A stretch of DNA of 64,000 bases, taken from positions 1 through 64,000 of the forward strand of contig PHEU01000002.1 of the NCBI GenBank assembly GCA_002841295.1. Reading direction: 5' to 3'. Under the pieces are notes generated by a model. It worked only from the letters and a program-made list of their open reading frames with translations, was not told where the DNA came from and searched no databases. The translations under genes and the position numbers were made by a program. Shown piece after piece: positions 24,912 through 35,983 of the stretch. How positions within the stretch are numbered: position 1 is the stretch's first letter; each line of letters opens with the position of its first letter. This DNA comes from Actinobacteria bacterium HGW-Actinobacteria-6. Lineage in GTDB: Bacteria > Actinomycetota > Coriobacteriia > Anaerosomatales > Anaerosomataceae.

Positions 24912-25748
24912 CTAGCGGATGCCGTACGGCATGACAGCGATTGCCTCGGCAGGTCGACGTGCGACGGCGACCTCATGGTGCTCGCTTGGTACTGGGACCT
25001 GCAGCTGCATCGCGAAACTGCCGGCCATCAGCGCAGCGGCAGCCGCGATCGAGTACGTCAGGGCCGGTCCGAACGCCCCCAGCAGCATGATGACCGTCGC
25101 GAAGAACGCGGCACCTCCCCATGATCCGAGAACCGCGCTGCGCAAGAGGCCGTGCACCGCATCGCTCTTGCTGTTGCGGTGGAATGAGACTGCCATGATC
25201 GTCGCCAGTACCGGCAGTGGCGCGAGGAGTCCGCTCATCTCCGGCCCCAGGAATCGCGCGCTGGCTGTGATGAGCAGCACCACGAAACCGGCAGCGACCA
25301 TTCGAATCGCGAGCGAGCGCTTGCGCGGTGCCGCCACCGTCGGCGCCTCGTCGGGCTCGGCGATAGTGAAAGCGAGCGACGTGAGAGCCATGAGGACGAA
25401 ACCGAGTATCCACCCGAGCGACATGTGGACCAGCGACAACAGCCACACGCTCAGGAAGAATGCCACGAGCGAAGCGAGCAACGACTCCTGCCACGGGCGA
25501 TACCGTGAAACGAACGCATACGACGCACAGAATGCAGCTGCCGCAACGAACCCCAGTAGCGTTCCGTACGCGGCACTGACAGCGAAGCGTGACCCGTACT
25601 GGGCGAACAACATCACCGAGACCGGACCGGACACCAGAGGCATGCCAAGGATGAGTCCGCCGACCACAGCGCCCCATTTGTGCATCGCGAACGTCGATGT
25701 CGCAAGCAACAGTGGGCTGATCAGCACCTTGGCCATTATGAGCAACAA
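24912..25748 (-). CDS. polytopic membrane protein of unknown function
   Basis: 278 aa; a TTG at 25748 follows GGAGAG, and an ATG at 25736 (MAKVLISPLLL) is a shorter alternative. I see about eight hydrophobic segments, arranged as two similar halves joined by a charged loop near residues 133-145 (AEPDEAPTVAAPRKR). Conserved-looking GMPLVSGPVSVMLFAQYG in the first half suggests a transport pocket. I do not recognise the family. It is transcribed divergently from a LysR regulator with 119 bases between them, a common arrangement for a regulator and its transporter target. Confidence 0.6.
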   Translation of the reverse strand: MLLIMAKVLISPLLLATSTFAMHKWGAVVGGLILGMPLVSGPVSVMLFAQYGSRFAVSAAYGTLLGFVAAAAFCASYAFVSRYRPWQESLLASLVAFFLSVWLLSLVHMSLGWILGFVLMALTSLAFTIAEPDEAPTVAAPRKRSLAIRMVAAGFVVLLITASARFLGPEMSGLLAPLPVLATIMAVSFHRNSKSDAVHGLLRSAVLGSWGGAAFFATVIMLLGAFGPALTYSIAAAAALMAGSFAMQLQVPVPSEHHEVAVARRPAEAIAVMPYGIR

Positions 25749-25867
25749 TGTCTCTCCAAACGTTGAAGTGTCCAGGTCTCACTGTTCACCTTCGGCGTTA
25801 AAGAGCGTAGAGTCTATTTGTTCTTATTTGTGGTAAGCCTCATATTTATTGATGCTCTGGAGAAACG

Positions 25868-26794
25868 ATGCTCAACACGAACCGTCTGCGAATCCTGCGT
25901 GAAGTGGCCGAGCGCGGCACGATCATCGCCGCCGCCGAATCGCTCTACCTCACACCACCGGCAGTGAGCCACCAGCTCAAAGTCCTCGAGGCCGAGGTCG
26001 GCATCCCGCTGCTTGCACGCACTCCCCGCTCGATACGCCTCACGGATGCCGGCATCCGGATGGTCGCCCATGCCGAGACGATCCTCGCTGAATGCGAGAC
26101 CGCCGTCGCCGACGTGATGGCCTTCTCGACGCAAGTGACGGGTCACATACGACTCTCGACGTTCCAAACGGCAGCGCAAAGCTTCGCCTTGCCGGCCGTG
26201 GCAGACGTCTTGCGACAGTATCCGCTGCTCAACGTGGTCATCAACGAGTTCGAGCCAGAGCGAGCGGTTGCCGCGCTCAAGGCCGGACAAATCGACATCG
26301 CGTTGTCGCACGAGTGGGATTATGTGCCTCGGCCTAAAGACCCCGGAATCGACCGCTACGAGCTGCTTTCCGAGCCGATCGTCGTACTGCTCCCGGTCGG
26401 ACATCCGCTGGCATCGGGGCCCGTGCGACTCAAAGACCTCGCGTTGGAGCGCTGGTGTGTGGCGCAGGAGACGACCTCCAGTCGGCGCGCGGTTGTGCGC
26501 ATCGCGCAGTCCGCCGGGTTCGTACCCAACGTCGTCCTGGAAAGCAACTACTTCCGAGCGATCGGTTCTGCGGTCGAGGCCGGACTTGGCGTGGGCGTCG
26601 CGCCGCTCATGACCGACCTGCGCGGGCTCGACATCGTGATACAGCCACTCCTGGAGCCAAGGATGGAACGCCGCATCTTCGCGGCAGTGCGGCGTGGGTC
26701 GGGCGGAGCACCCGCGATGCGCGCAGTACTCGACACGCTCAAGGCGGTCGCGGATTCCTTGGGCCCCGAAGGGCTGCCTGAGTTCCGGCCGTAA
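25868..26794 (+). CDS. LysR-family transcriptional regulator
   Basis: 308 aa, ATG start with GGAGAAACG upstream. N-terminal helix-turn-helix: RLRILREVAERGTIIAAAESLYLTPPAVSHQLKVLE, the standard LysR signature. The remainder is the periplasmic-binding-like effector domain (VRLKDLALERWCV, AVEAGLGVGVAPL). As with most LysR proteins it probably regulates the divergent gene, here the unknown membrane protein; the effector is not known. A terminator follows. Confidence 0.93.
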   Translation: MLNTNRLRILREVAERGTIIAAAESLYLTPPAVSHQLKVLEAEVGIPLLARTPRSIRLTDAGIRMVAHAETILAECETAVADVMAFSTQVTGHIRLSTFQTAAQSFALPAVADVLRQYPLLNVVINEFEPERAVAALKAGQIDIALSHEWDYVPRPKDPGIDRYELLSEPIVVLLPVGHPLASGPVRLKDLALERWCVAQETTSSRRAVVRIAQSAGFVPNVVLESNYFRAIGSAVEAGLGVGVAPLMTDLRGLDIVIQPLLEPRMERRIFAAVRRGSGGAPAMRAVLDTLKAVADSLGPEGLPEFRP

Positions 26795-26810
26795 ACGAGT
26801 CAGAACGCAG

Positions 26811-26837
26811 AACGGCCCCGCCTGAAGCGGGGCCGTT
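26811..26837. terminator. terminator hairpin
   Basis: AACGGCCCCGC (26811-26821) and GCGGGGCCGTT (26827-26837) form a perfect 11-bp stem with a 5-base loop, between the convergent LysR and cell-wall-binding genes. Confidence 0.85.
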
Positions 26838-26869
26838 CGTTGGTGCAGAAGCGTCAGAACACTCGTCGC

Positions 26870-29227
26870 CTACATGCCAAGGATAGAGAGCACCTCGGCC
26901 TTCACAGCCGGACTCACCGCAGTCGGACCACCGAGAATGTAGACGGTGGTGATGTCCACGGCATTGTCCTCAAGCTTGCTTGCCGCTGCTGGCGCAAGGG
27001 CTGCAGGCGGGGTCAGCAGCACGACCGCGCCCAGGCGTCCGAGCGAAGCTCCACCGGCAAGCGCATCCGGGAAGTTCATGCCGCAAGCGATACCCACGCC
27101 GTTCCAGTGCATGCCGCTGTCCACACCGTACTGCGCGATCATCGCCGCAGTCTCGTAGCGATTCGCACCGGCGAGGCGCTCAACGTCACCCGCACCGATG
27201 AGCGACGCCAGATAATTCTCTGCGGTCTGCGAGACAGCGGTCTCTCCGCCGAGAATAATCGCATGGCTCAGGTCAGCTGGCGCGTAGACACTATGGCTCA
27301 AGGGATTCTCGAGAAGAATCGGCCACGCAAGCGCAGCTGAAAGCGGCGCTGCAGCCATCGCGTCGGCGTAGTTGCCGCCGGTAGTCACAAGCGCTGTGCC
27401 GTCGTACGCACTAGGCCGAAGCTCGATCACCTTGTTCGTGATCGCCTTCGCGGTCCAGTAGCGGTCCCTGCCGGCCAGACGATCGACGTAGCCCGAGAGC
27501 ATGTCATCGAGAACCTGCTCGATGGCCACTGAGACTGCCTTCTCATTGCCCAGGATGTACGCGTCAACCGCACCTAGACGCGTGATCTCTGCCTTCACCG
27601 CCGTAGAAAGCCCGCCTGGCGCTGCAAGTAAGATCGGAGCGTCAACAGCGCCGGCCAACGCCGAGCCGCAGAGCGCATCCGGCCAGTTAGCACCGGTTGC
27701 GATGATGACCGCGTCGGACCCGTTCGGGAACGCTTCCTGCGAGATCTGGACGGAGGTCTCGTAGCGATCGGCGCCCGCCAGACGGAAGTCGCCGTCTGTC
27801 AGGTCCACTTCGAGCATGCGAACGAACACGTCATCTTCGAAGTTTATGTCCGTAGCTGAGAACATGTTCCCCGACTCGAAGGCGACCGTGCTACCGTCAC
27901 CGCTCAGGAAGATGTAGTCCACGTCATCCCCGGGCGATGCTGACGCCGGCGACACGTTCTTGGGACTGATCGTCGAATACGGAGGCATCGCCATGTAGTG
28001 ATACACGTCCTCTGCAACGTCATACCAGTACAGGTCCTGATCGTAGTTCGTGTCCTCAGGAACGTAGTCGCGACCCGTGAAGAACACGACCCTGCTGGCG
28101 TCATCGTTGATTGCCGCACTGCGGGCGCCGCGATACGGCTCGTCCATGGTCTCCAGAACCGGTGATATCAGCTGGATCTCCTGCGTCATGAAGCTATACA
28201 GGTAGACATCCTTGTCGCCGTAACCGCTGTTGGTGTCCTCGGGAACCAGGCTGGAGAAACACTCGAACGACAGATACTGCCCGTTGCCGCTCAGCATGAC
28301 CTCGCCGCTTTCGGGCCAATTGGCATCAGCAGCGGTCGTCCCACCGTTGAGTGCGACAAAGTCGATCTCGCCGGTCTGCATGTCCTTGCGGTAGTAGTCG
28401 TAGCCGGAGCCGTTGATATCGGCCGCATCAACGTTGCGCCGCGTGATGAATGCGACGTAGCGACCGTCATCGCTGATACCGACGGGCTTGGCGCCGTACA
28501 TCCAGTTCGACATGTCGGTGTCAGCGGGAGTGACCAGTGTCGTCTCGCCCGACTCCAGGTCATAGCGGTACACATCACGGTAACCGGAGTTCACATCTTC
28601 GGGTGCAATGCTTGCGTGCGTGCCAACCACAACATACTCGCCATTGCCGCTGATCATCGCACTGAGCTCGCCATCGCCGATGTCCGAGCCATCGCCCGCG
28701 AGGTCGCAGTAGATGAATTCACCCGTCTGCATGTCGCGGACGTACACATCGATGCCATCGCCACTTCCGGGGCCGTTCCCATTCGTGTCCTCGGGGACGA
28801 AGTCCTTGCCCGAGATGAAGGCCACGTACCGGCCGTCATCGCTAATGGTTGGACTCCTCGAGCCACGATCCCAATCGGAAGCATCCTCGCGGATCGATGA
28901 GACCATCGTGGTCTCGTTCGACACCCGGTCGCGCAAATAGATGTCGAGCGTGTAGTCATTGACGTCATCGCCGGCAAGATTGGTCGCCCGCGACTCGAAG
29001 GCGACATAGCGCCCGTCATCGCTGATGGCAGGCGTACTCGACCAGTCATCGCCCTGCGCGCCGCTGCTCGAGACACTCACGAGCTCGGGAACCAGCGGGG
29101 AGTACATCGTGGTCGGCGTGACCGCAACGGCCCCCGCGGGTCCGGCTATAACCCCGAACACGAATACCACCGCCATAAAGACGCGTGCAGCCGATCGGCC
29201 AAATGTACGCCGAGAAGTACCGAACAT
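26870..29227 (-). CDS. secreted beta-propeller protein with three cell-wall-binding repeats
   Basis: 785 aa from the ATG at 29227 (GGGAGGGG upstream). Signal peptide at residues about 1-35 (VFMAVVFVFGVIAGPAGAVA). Residues about 45-490 hold seven propeller blades recognisable by ISDDGRYVAF or variants followed by PEDTN and D-[IV]-Y-x-R-D, TolB/WD40-like. Then three cell-wall-binding repeat 2 modules (about 500-785), each RLAGADRYETS ... TGANWPDAL ... ILGG. These modules anchor proteins to Gram-positive walls. The propeller's ligand is unknown. A second protein of similar design is encoded at 51831-53747. Confidence 0.9.
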   Translation of the reverse strand: MFGTSRRTFGRSAARVFMAVVFVFGVIAGPAGAVAVTPTTMYSPLVPELVSVSSSGAQGDDWSSTPAISDDGRYVAFESRATNLAGDDVNDYTLDIYLRDRVSNETTMVSSIREDASDWDRGSRSPTISDDGRYVAFISGKDFVPEDTNGNGPGSGDGIDVYVRDMQTGEFIYCDLAGDGSDIGDGELSAMISGNGEYVVVGTHASIAPEDVNSGYRDVYRYDLESGETTLVTPADTDMSNWMYGAKPVGISDDGRYVAFITRRNVDAADINGSGYDYYRKDMQTGEIDFVALNGGTTAADANWPESGEVMLSGNGQYLSFECFSSLVPEDTNSGYGDKDVYLYSFMTQEIQLISPVLETMDEPYRGARSAAINDDASRVVFFTGRDYVPEDTNYDQDLYWYDVAEDVYHYMAMPPYSTISPKNVSPASASPGDDVDYIFLSGDGSTVAFESGNMFSATDINFEDDVFVRMLEVDLTDGDFRLAGADRYETSVQISQEAFPNGSDAVIIATGANWPDALCGSALAGAVDAPILLAAPGGLSTAVKAEITRLGAVDAYILGNEKAVSVAIEQVLDDMLSGYVDRLAGRDRYWTAKAITNKVIELRPSAYDGTALVTTGGNYADAMAAAPLSAALAWPILLENPLSHSVYAPADLSHAIILGGETAVSQTAENYLASLIGAGDVERLAGANRYETAAMIAQYGVDSGMHWNGVGIACGMNFPDALAGGASLGRLGAVVLLTPPAALAPAAASKLEDNAVDITTVYILGGPTAVSPAVKAEVLSILGM

Positions 29228-29304
29228 AGCGTCATCCCCTCCCATGTAGACAATCCCACGCCCTACCAAGGCGGAGGTCCACCAACCCTATGCAGGTACT
29301 ATAC

Positions 29305-30488
29305 CTATTCGGGCCGCGCAACAATCACACGAATTCCTTCGCGCCACGTCTGCGAGACCACCGGCGATCCCGGGCGGTACGCGAGGTGCACGTGCGACGG
29401 CGCGTCAAGCGCTGCGAAGTCTGCCGAGCACCCCGGTGCGAGACGCCCGATGTCAGTGCGCCTGAGTGCGGCGGCGCCTCCGCGCGTGGCGGCAACGAGC
29501 GCCTCGGCGGGCGTCATACGGTACTCGCGCACCGCAAGCGCGACCACGAATGGCATCGAGGTCACAAACGCCGAGCCGGGATTGCAGTCAGTGGCGAGTG
29601 CGACGGTGATGCCGGCATCGAGCAGCGCGCGAGCGTCTGCGTAGCGCGAGCGGGTCGAGAACTCGGCGGCTGGCAGGAGCGTCACGACGGTGTCGCCAAG
29701 TGAGAGCGCGTCCAGGTCCTCCTCCGAGAGGTACGAGCAGTGATCCACGCTGGCGGCATCGAACTCGACTGCCAACTGCGCGCCGGGACCATAGCCGAGT
29801 TGGTTGCCGTGCACGCGCGGAAGCAGCCCGGCTGCAACGCCGGCAGCGATCACACGGATGCTCTCAAGTTCGTCGAACGCCCCGTCCTCGCAGAAGACAT
29901 CAATCCAGCGTGCAAACGGGGCGCACTCGGCCAGCATCTCCCCGGTGACGAGCTTCAGGTACGCCTCGCGATCATCCATGTACTCGGCAGGCACGACGTG
30001 TGCGCCGAGGAAGGTGGTCTCACTGCTGAACTCGCTTGCGACCTCGAGGATGCGACGCTCGGTGGCGACGTCCAGGCCGTAGCCGCTCTTGATCTCCACG
30101 GTCGTGGTTCCCGAGGCGTGCATCTCGGCAAGCAGGCGGCTCGCAGTGGCGCGCAGCTCATCGGTGCTTGCGGCGCGCGTGGCCGCGACCGTCGTCATGA
30201 TGCCGCCGCCGGTGTACGGCTCCCCCGCCATCCGCGCCCCGAACTCCGCCGAGCGCTCGCCCGCGAACACCAGGTGCGTGTGGCTGTCGACGAAGCCCGG
30301 CACCACGGCGCGGCCACCAAGCTCGACGCGCTCATCGGCTGCGGGCGCATCGCTTGCGCGACCCACCCACGCGATGCGGCCGTCCTCGGCGATGAAGGCA
30401 GCGTCGTGCAGGAGCCCCAGCGCGCTTTCGTCGCCGAGCGTCGGCTCGCAGGTGGCAAGCTCGCCGATGCCAGTGAACAGCGTCGCGC

Positions 30489-30492
<4 letters not shown>
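29305..30492 (-). CDS. hutI: imidazolonepropionase
   Basis: 395 aa from the ATG at 30492, which overlaps the hutU stop (ATGA); the frame upstream is a shadow of hutU. It is an amidohydrolase: [19 protein letters not shown] with the metal-binding [29 protein letters not shown] and the aspartate in [10 protein letters not shown]. It opens imidazolone-5-propionate to N-formimino-L-glutamate, third step of histidine degradation. It is the last gene of hutH-hutU-hutI; no hutG or ftcD is attached, but a formimidoylglutamase-like gene lies at 37164. Confidence 0.96.
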
Positions 30493-32149
<1,657 letters not shown>

Positions 32150-32153
<4 letters not shown>

Positions 32154-33688
32154 TCCAACGCTCCAATCGCTTCTTCCACGGCGGCCACAAGCGCGCCGGA
32201 TACAACCAGTCCGTGCACCGCCTCGATCTCCGCCGAGAGGAACCGGTCCGGTCCCGGCCCTTCTACGTGCTCGCGCACGAGCGCGTGCACTGCGCCCGTC
32301 GCAGGCGCCGGCGTGAGCGGTGCGCGGAAGTCGAGCGCCCGGGCCGCCGTCAGCACCTCGATCGCAAGCACCCGCGAAAGCCCGTCCACGCTGCGCCGCA
32401 GCTTGCGCGCCGCGCTCCAGCCCATCGACACGTGATCTTCCTGCATTGCCGAGGACGGTATCGAGTCCACGCTCGCCGGCGCGGCGAGGCGCTTCATCTC
32501 GCTCACGATTCCTGCCGCCGTGTACTGCGCGATCATGTGGCCCGAATCCACCCCCGGGTCGCCCGCCAGAAACGGCGGCAGTCCGTGGTTGCGAGCCACG
32601 TCCAGCATGCGGTCGGTGCGCCGCTCGGCCATGCTCGCCAGGTCGGCCGCAACGATCGCCAGGAAGTCGAGTACGTACGCCACCGGCGCGCCGTGGAAGT
32701 TGCCATTGCTCTCAACGCGACCGTCCGGCAGCACCACCGGATTATCGACCGCCGAGGAAAGCTCGCGCGCGGCGACCATCTCGGCGTGCGCGATCGTGTC
32801 GCGCACCCCGCCCGCCACCTGGGGAGCGCACCTGAGCGAGTACGCGTCTTGCACGCGGACGTCTCCCTCGGCATGCGAGGCGACGATCCCCGATCCCGCC
32901 AGCACGCGCGTGATGTTCCGCGCCGAGGCGGCCTGCCCGGGATGCGGGCGCAGCGCCTGCAAATCCGCCGCGAACACGCGATCCGTGCCGAGCAGCGCCT
33001 CCACGCTCATCGCCGCCGAGATGTCGGCGAGCTTGGCCAGCTCGCGCAGGTCCGTGAGCGCGAGCGAAAGCATGCCGAGCATGCCATCGGTGCCGTTGAT
33101 GAGCGAGAGGCCTTCTTTCTCCTCAAGCTCGACCGGTGCGAGGCCGGCTGTCGCGAGCGCCTCAGCAGCGCATTTGCGGCTACCGTCCGCCGTCCGTACG
33201 ACGCCCTCGCCCATGAGCGCGAGTGCACAGTGCGCGAGCGGCGCGAGGTCGCCAGAGCACCCCAGCGAGCCGTACTCGAAGACGATGGGCGTGATGTTCG
33301 CGTTCAGCATGCCGAGGTACGCCTCGGCAGTGGAAAGTCGCACGCCGGTGCGGCCGGTCGCAAGCGTCGCGAGACGCAGGAGCATCATCGCGCGGATGAC
33401 TTCGGTCTCAACCTCGGCGCCACTGCCCGCCGCATGGGAGCGCACGAGCGAGCGCTGCAGCTGGTGGCGCATCTCGGGCGCGATGTACTTGGTCGCAAGC
33501 GCGCCAAAGCCGGTGCTTACGCCGTAGACGGGCCTGCCTGATGCGGCGAGTTCGTCGATCCGCGCGCGGGCGGCCTCGATGGCGACGACGGCCTCGGCGG
33601 CAAGTTCTACGCGCGCACCGCCACGTGCGACGGCGACGACATCGGCACTAGTGAGCGAACGTGCCCCGACAACTACGGTTGAGTTCAT
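32150..33688 (-). CDS. hutH: histidine ammonia-lyase
   Basis: 512 aa from the ATG at 33688. It carries [13 protein letters not shown] (catalytic Tyr near residue 55) and the prosthetic-group loop [17 protein letters not shown]. The usual Ala-Ser-Gly that cyclises to the MIO electrophile is Cys144-Ser145-Gly146 here (codon TGC); I believe similar Cys-Ser-Gly loops occur in some actinobacterial enzymes. It converts histidine to urocanate and ammonia, opening the hut pathway. It leads the operon; an upstream hairpin and an inverted repeat lie in the 409-base spacer. Confidence 0.95.
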
Positions 33689-34097
33689 TGTCTCTGAATC
33701 GCCTCTCGCTCGATGCCTGGTGCGGGCAGTAGATCGCACCAGTCTGCAACTCAGAATACAGTCTACCCCCGAATGCGCCGGGGGTTTCTCATGGACCGGC
33801 CTGGTCTCGGCGCTCATCCGACAATTGCCCTCATGCTTAACACATGATTCTGTGACCAAACCTGAACCGCTGAGCCTCACTCGTTCGACAATTCACAAAA
33901 GGTTTGTTAATCTAGACTCAACCACCAAATAACAAAGCGTGCGGACGCGCGCACAAAACCGGTTCCGATGCGCCATTCAACCAAGCGGCTTCGCAGGACA
34001 CATTGGCAGAAGCCGCAACGCCTAGGACTTGACTGCACACGCTCAGTACCTGGTCTTTTATCCACTGAGCTGCGAAAAGTGAAAGGAGTTGATGTTG
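33689..34097. other. intergenic region between hutH and the cytochrome operon
   Basis: 409 bases between divergent operons with no gene. It holds an inverted repeat GGTGCG (33719-33724) / CGCACC (33735-33740), a hairpin CCCCCG (33766-33771) / CGGGGG (33779-33784), both close to hutH, and an AT-rich stretch at about 33890-33935. A TTGACT (34029-34034) resembles a -35 box for the cytochrome genes, but I see no well-spaced -10. Confidence 0.5.
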
Positions 34098-34601
34098 ATG
34101 GAGAAGAAGGTTGATGACGAATCAGAAGTCGTCCGACCCGCCCGGAAGAAGAGGCGGCTCTATGTTCTCCTGGGAGCGCTCGTTGCGGTCGGACTCATAG
34201 CTTTTGGTGCCATTGAGTACACCTCATCGCCCGGATTTTGTGCGTCGTGTCACGAAATCGCTCCCTCTGTCGACGGATGGCGATCTTCGGCCCATGCCGT
34301 TGACGACGCTGCGACGTGCCTGGACTGCCATGCAGATCCCGGCTTCGTCGGCGAGATGATCGCGCACATCGGCGGGCTGCAAGAAGCATACGTTCACGTG
34401 ACGGAGAAACCCTCAGCGCAGGACATCGATGGCCTCGTGCCGCAGGCTCGCTGCCTCGAGTGCCATGACGACGCGTGGGACGACGACGCATTCCCTGACG
34501 ACCACCCTACCAAGGAAGCGCCGTGCGGAGTCTGTCACCGTGAATCGGCTCACACGAACGAAAAGGCCGCGTTCATTCCTGCCGCCAAAGGAGGTGAGTA
34601 G
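34098..34601 (+). CDS. NapC/NirT (NrfH)-type membrane tetraheme cytochrome c
   Basis: 167 aa from the ATG at 34098, 9 bases after AAGGAG (ATG at 34092 is too close). One membrane anchor (residues about 21-41, LYVLLGALVAVGLIAFGAI) precedes four CxxCH heme sites: CASCH, CLDCH, CLECH and CGVCH. This is the quinol-oxidising NapC/NirT/NrfH architecture, which passes electrons from menaquinol to a periplasmic or surface reductase. It is coupled to the next gene, whose ribosome binding site overlaps its stop region, so the partner reductase is presumably the 11-heme protein. Confidence 0.9.
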   Translation: MEKKVDDESEVVRPARKKRRLYVLLGALVAVGLIAFGAIEYTSSPGFCASCHEIAPSVDGWRSSAHAVDDAATCLDCHADPGFVGEMIAHIGGLQEAYVHVTEKPSAQDIDGLVPQARCLECHDDAWDDDAFPDDHPTKEAPCGVCHRESAHTNEKAAFIPAAKGGE

Positions 34602-34604
34602 ATC

Positions 34605-35954
34605 TTGAATACCAGAATCGCTAAAAGACTGCTCACAGTCGCTCTCGTCGCTCTCGCGGCCGCTGCTCTGCTCGGCCTGACGGGCTGCGCCACTGAGCAA
34701 CTCAAGGCCGAAGCAGGACAGGTATCATGCGCTGGCTGCCACACCGATCGAGAACTGCTCAAGGCTGATCTCGCTGCTACGCCGCTCCCTGTCGTCGAGA
34801 AGGCCGAGAGCTCGGGCGAGGGTTGAGGTGGATCGTTGCCTCCGGTGGAGGCCGACCTCGCAGCACTCGTTAGCCTGGAGTTCTTCGACACCACTCACGG
34901 CAAGATGGATTGCCGTGATTGCCACGGTGGCGTGAAGTTCGCCGCCAACAGAACCGAGGCTCATGAGGGTATGGACCCGCTCCCTTCCGCGAAGTATGCG
35001 GAATCGGTTTGTGCGCCCTGCCATGACGACATGACCTCAACGTTCGCGACGAACATGCACGCCGACACGTCGGCTGTTTCGGGTGCCACTGACGCGCTGG
35101 TACTTGAGCGCGCCACCGACGTTGAGACGGTGAAGATGGGCCTCGCCAATAACTGCGCGACGTGCCATGTCTCCGGCTGTGGCGATTGCCACGTCTCCCG
35201 TCCGCAGTTCAACGGCGGCGGATTCGTTCGTGGTCACGTTTTCTACGCCGAGCCGAACTCCTCGCTCAACTGCATGGGCTGCCACGGAAGCCGCATTGAG
35301 AAGGAGTACACCGGCAAGGGCGAGAGCGAGAAGACCACGCTTACCGCTGATGTGCACTGGAGTCCCGGTGGCATGCAGTGTGTCGACTGCCACACGGTCG
35401 AGTGGATGCACGGTGGAGAAGAGTACGCCTCGCGATATGAGTCGCCCGAAGCTCCCCAGTGCACCGACTGCCACGAGATCGACAAGAGCATTGAGATGCA
35501 CGCGGAACATGCACTGCCTGACTCAGAGGTCTACCTGCAGTGCCAGGTCTGCCACGCGCAGGATTACAACAACTGCAGCTCATGCCACGTCGCAAAAGAC
35601 GCCAAAGACCTTCCCTACTACGAGACCGAGTCCAGCGGCTTCGATCTGAACATCGGACGCAACTACGCGCAGGACGACTCGCGCCCATGGGACTACATCG
35701 TCGTGCGGCATGTCCCTGTGGCTGAGAGCACATTCGACTTCTACGGGAAGGACGCGCTCGGCAAGCTCGATGCGCTTCCGACCTGGAAGTACGCAACACC
35801 GCACTCGATCCAGCGCGTCACCCGTCAGACAAAGGACGGTTGTGACAGCTGCCATGGGAACCGCGACATCTTCCTCACCGAGGACGACCTCGCCGGTCTC
35901 TCTGATCTTGAACGTAAGGCGAACACAGACGTGTTGGTTACCGATATCCCGTAG
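34605..35954 (+). CDS. 11-heme c-type cytochrome lipoprotein with an in-frame UGA
   Basis: Read from the TTG at 34605 (GGAGGTG 9 bases upstream) this is a 449-codon frame with a TGA at codon 74 (34824-34826). The first part has a lipoprotein signal (LLGLTGC) and one CAGCH; the second, in the same frame, has ten more CxxCH sites (CRDCH, CAPCH, CATCH, CGDCH, CMGCH, CVDCH, CTDCH, CQVCH, CSSCH, CDSCH) but no signal peptide of its own. Heme attachment needs export, so both halves most likely belong to one protein. The TGA lies in a linker, GEG-stop-GGS-LPP, and would be glycine (GGA) with one base changed. Readthrough as selenocysteine, a recent nonsense mutation, an assembly error, or restart at TTG 34836 are the options. 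Confidence 0.75.
34824..34852 (+). promoter_or_regulatory. UGA codon followed by a SECIS-like hairpin
   Basis: Eleven bases after the in-frame TGA, GCCTCC (34838-34843) pairs perfectly with GGAGGC (34847-34852) around a GGT loop. The loop begins with G, 17 bases after the UGA, within the spacing that bacterial SECIS models accept (from memory, about 16-37). GAGGT just after the UGA can also pair with ACCTC at 34855-34859. The same bases hold a GAGGTGG that could act as a weak ribosome binding site for TTG 34836. Confidence 0.4.
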
Positions 35955-35983
35955 TGGGACTCGGAAGTAACGAGGAGGAAAGA

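Noticed and set aside
34836-35954. Second cytochrome gene starting independently at TTG 34836
   Set aside because: A weak GAGGTGG lies upstream, but the product would have ten heme sites and no export signal; a single interrupted gene is more likely. Kept as a stated alternative.
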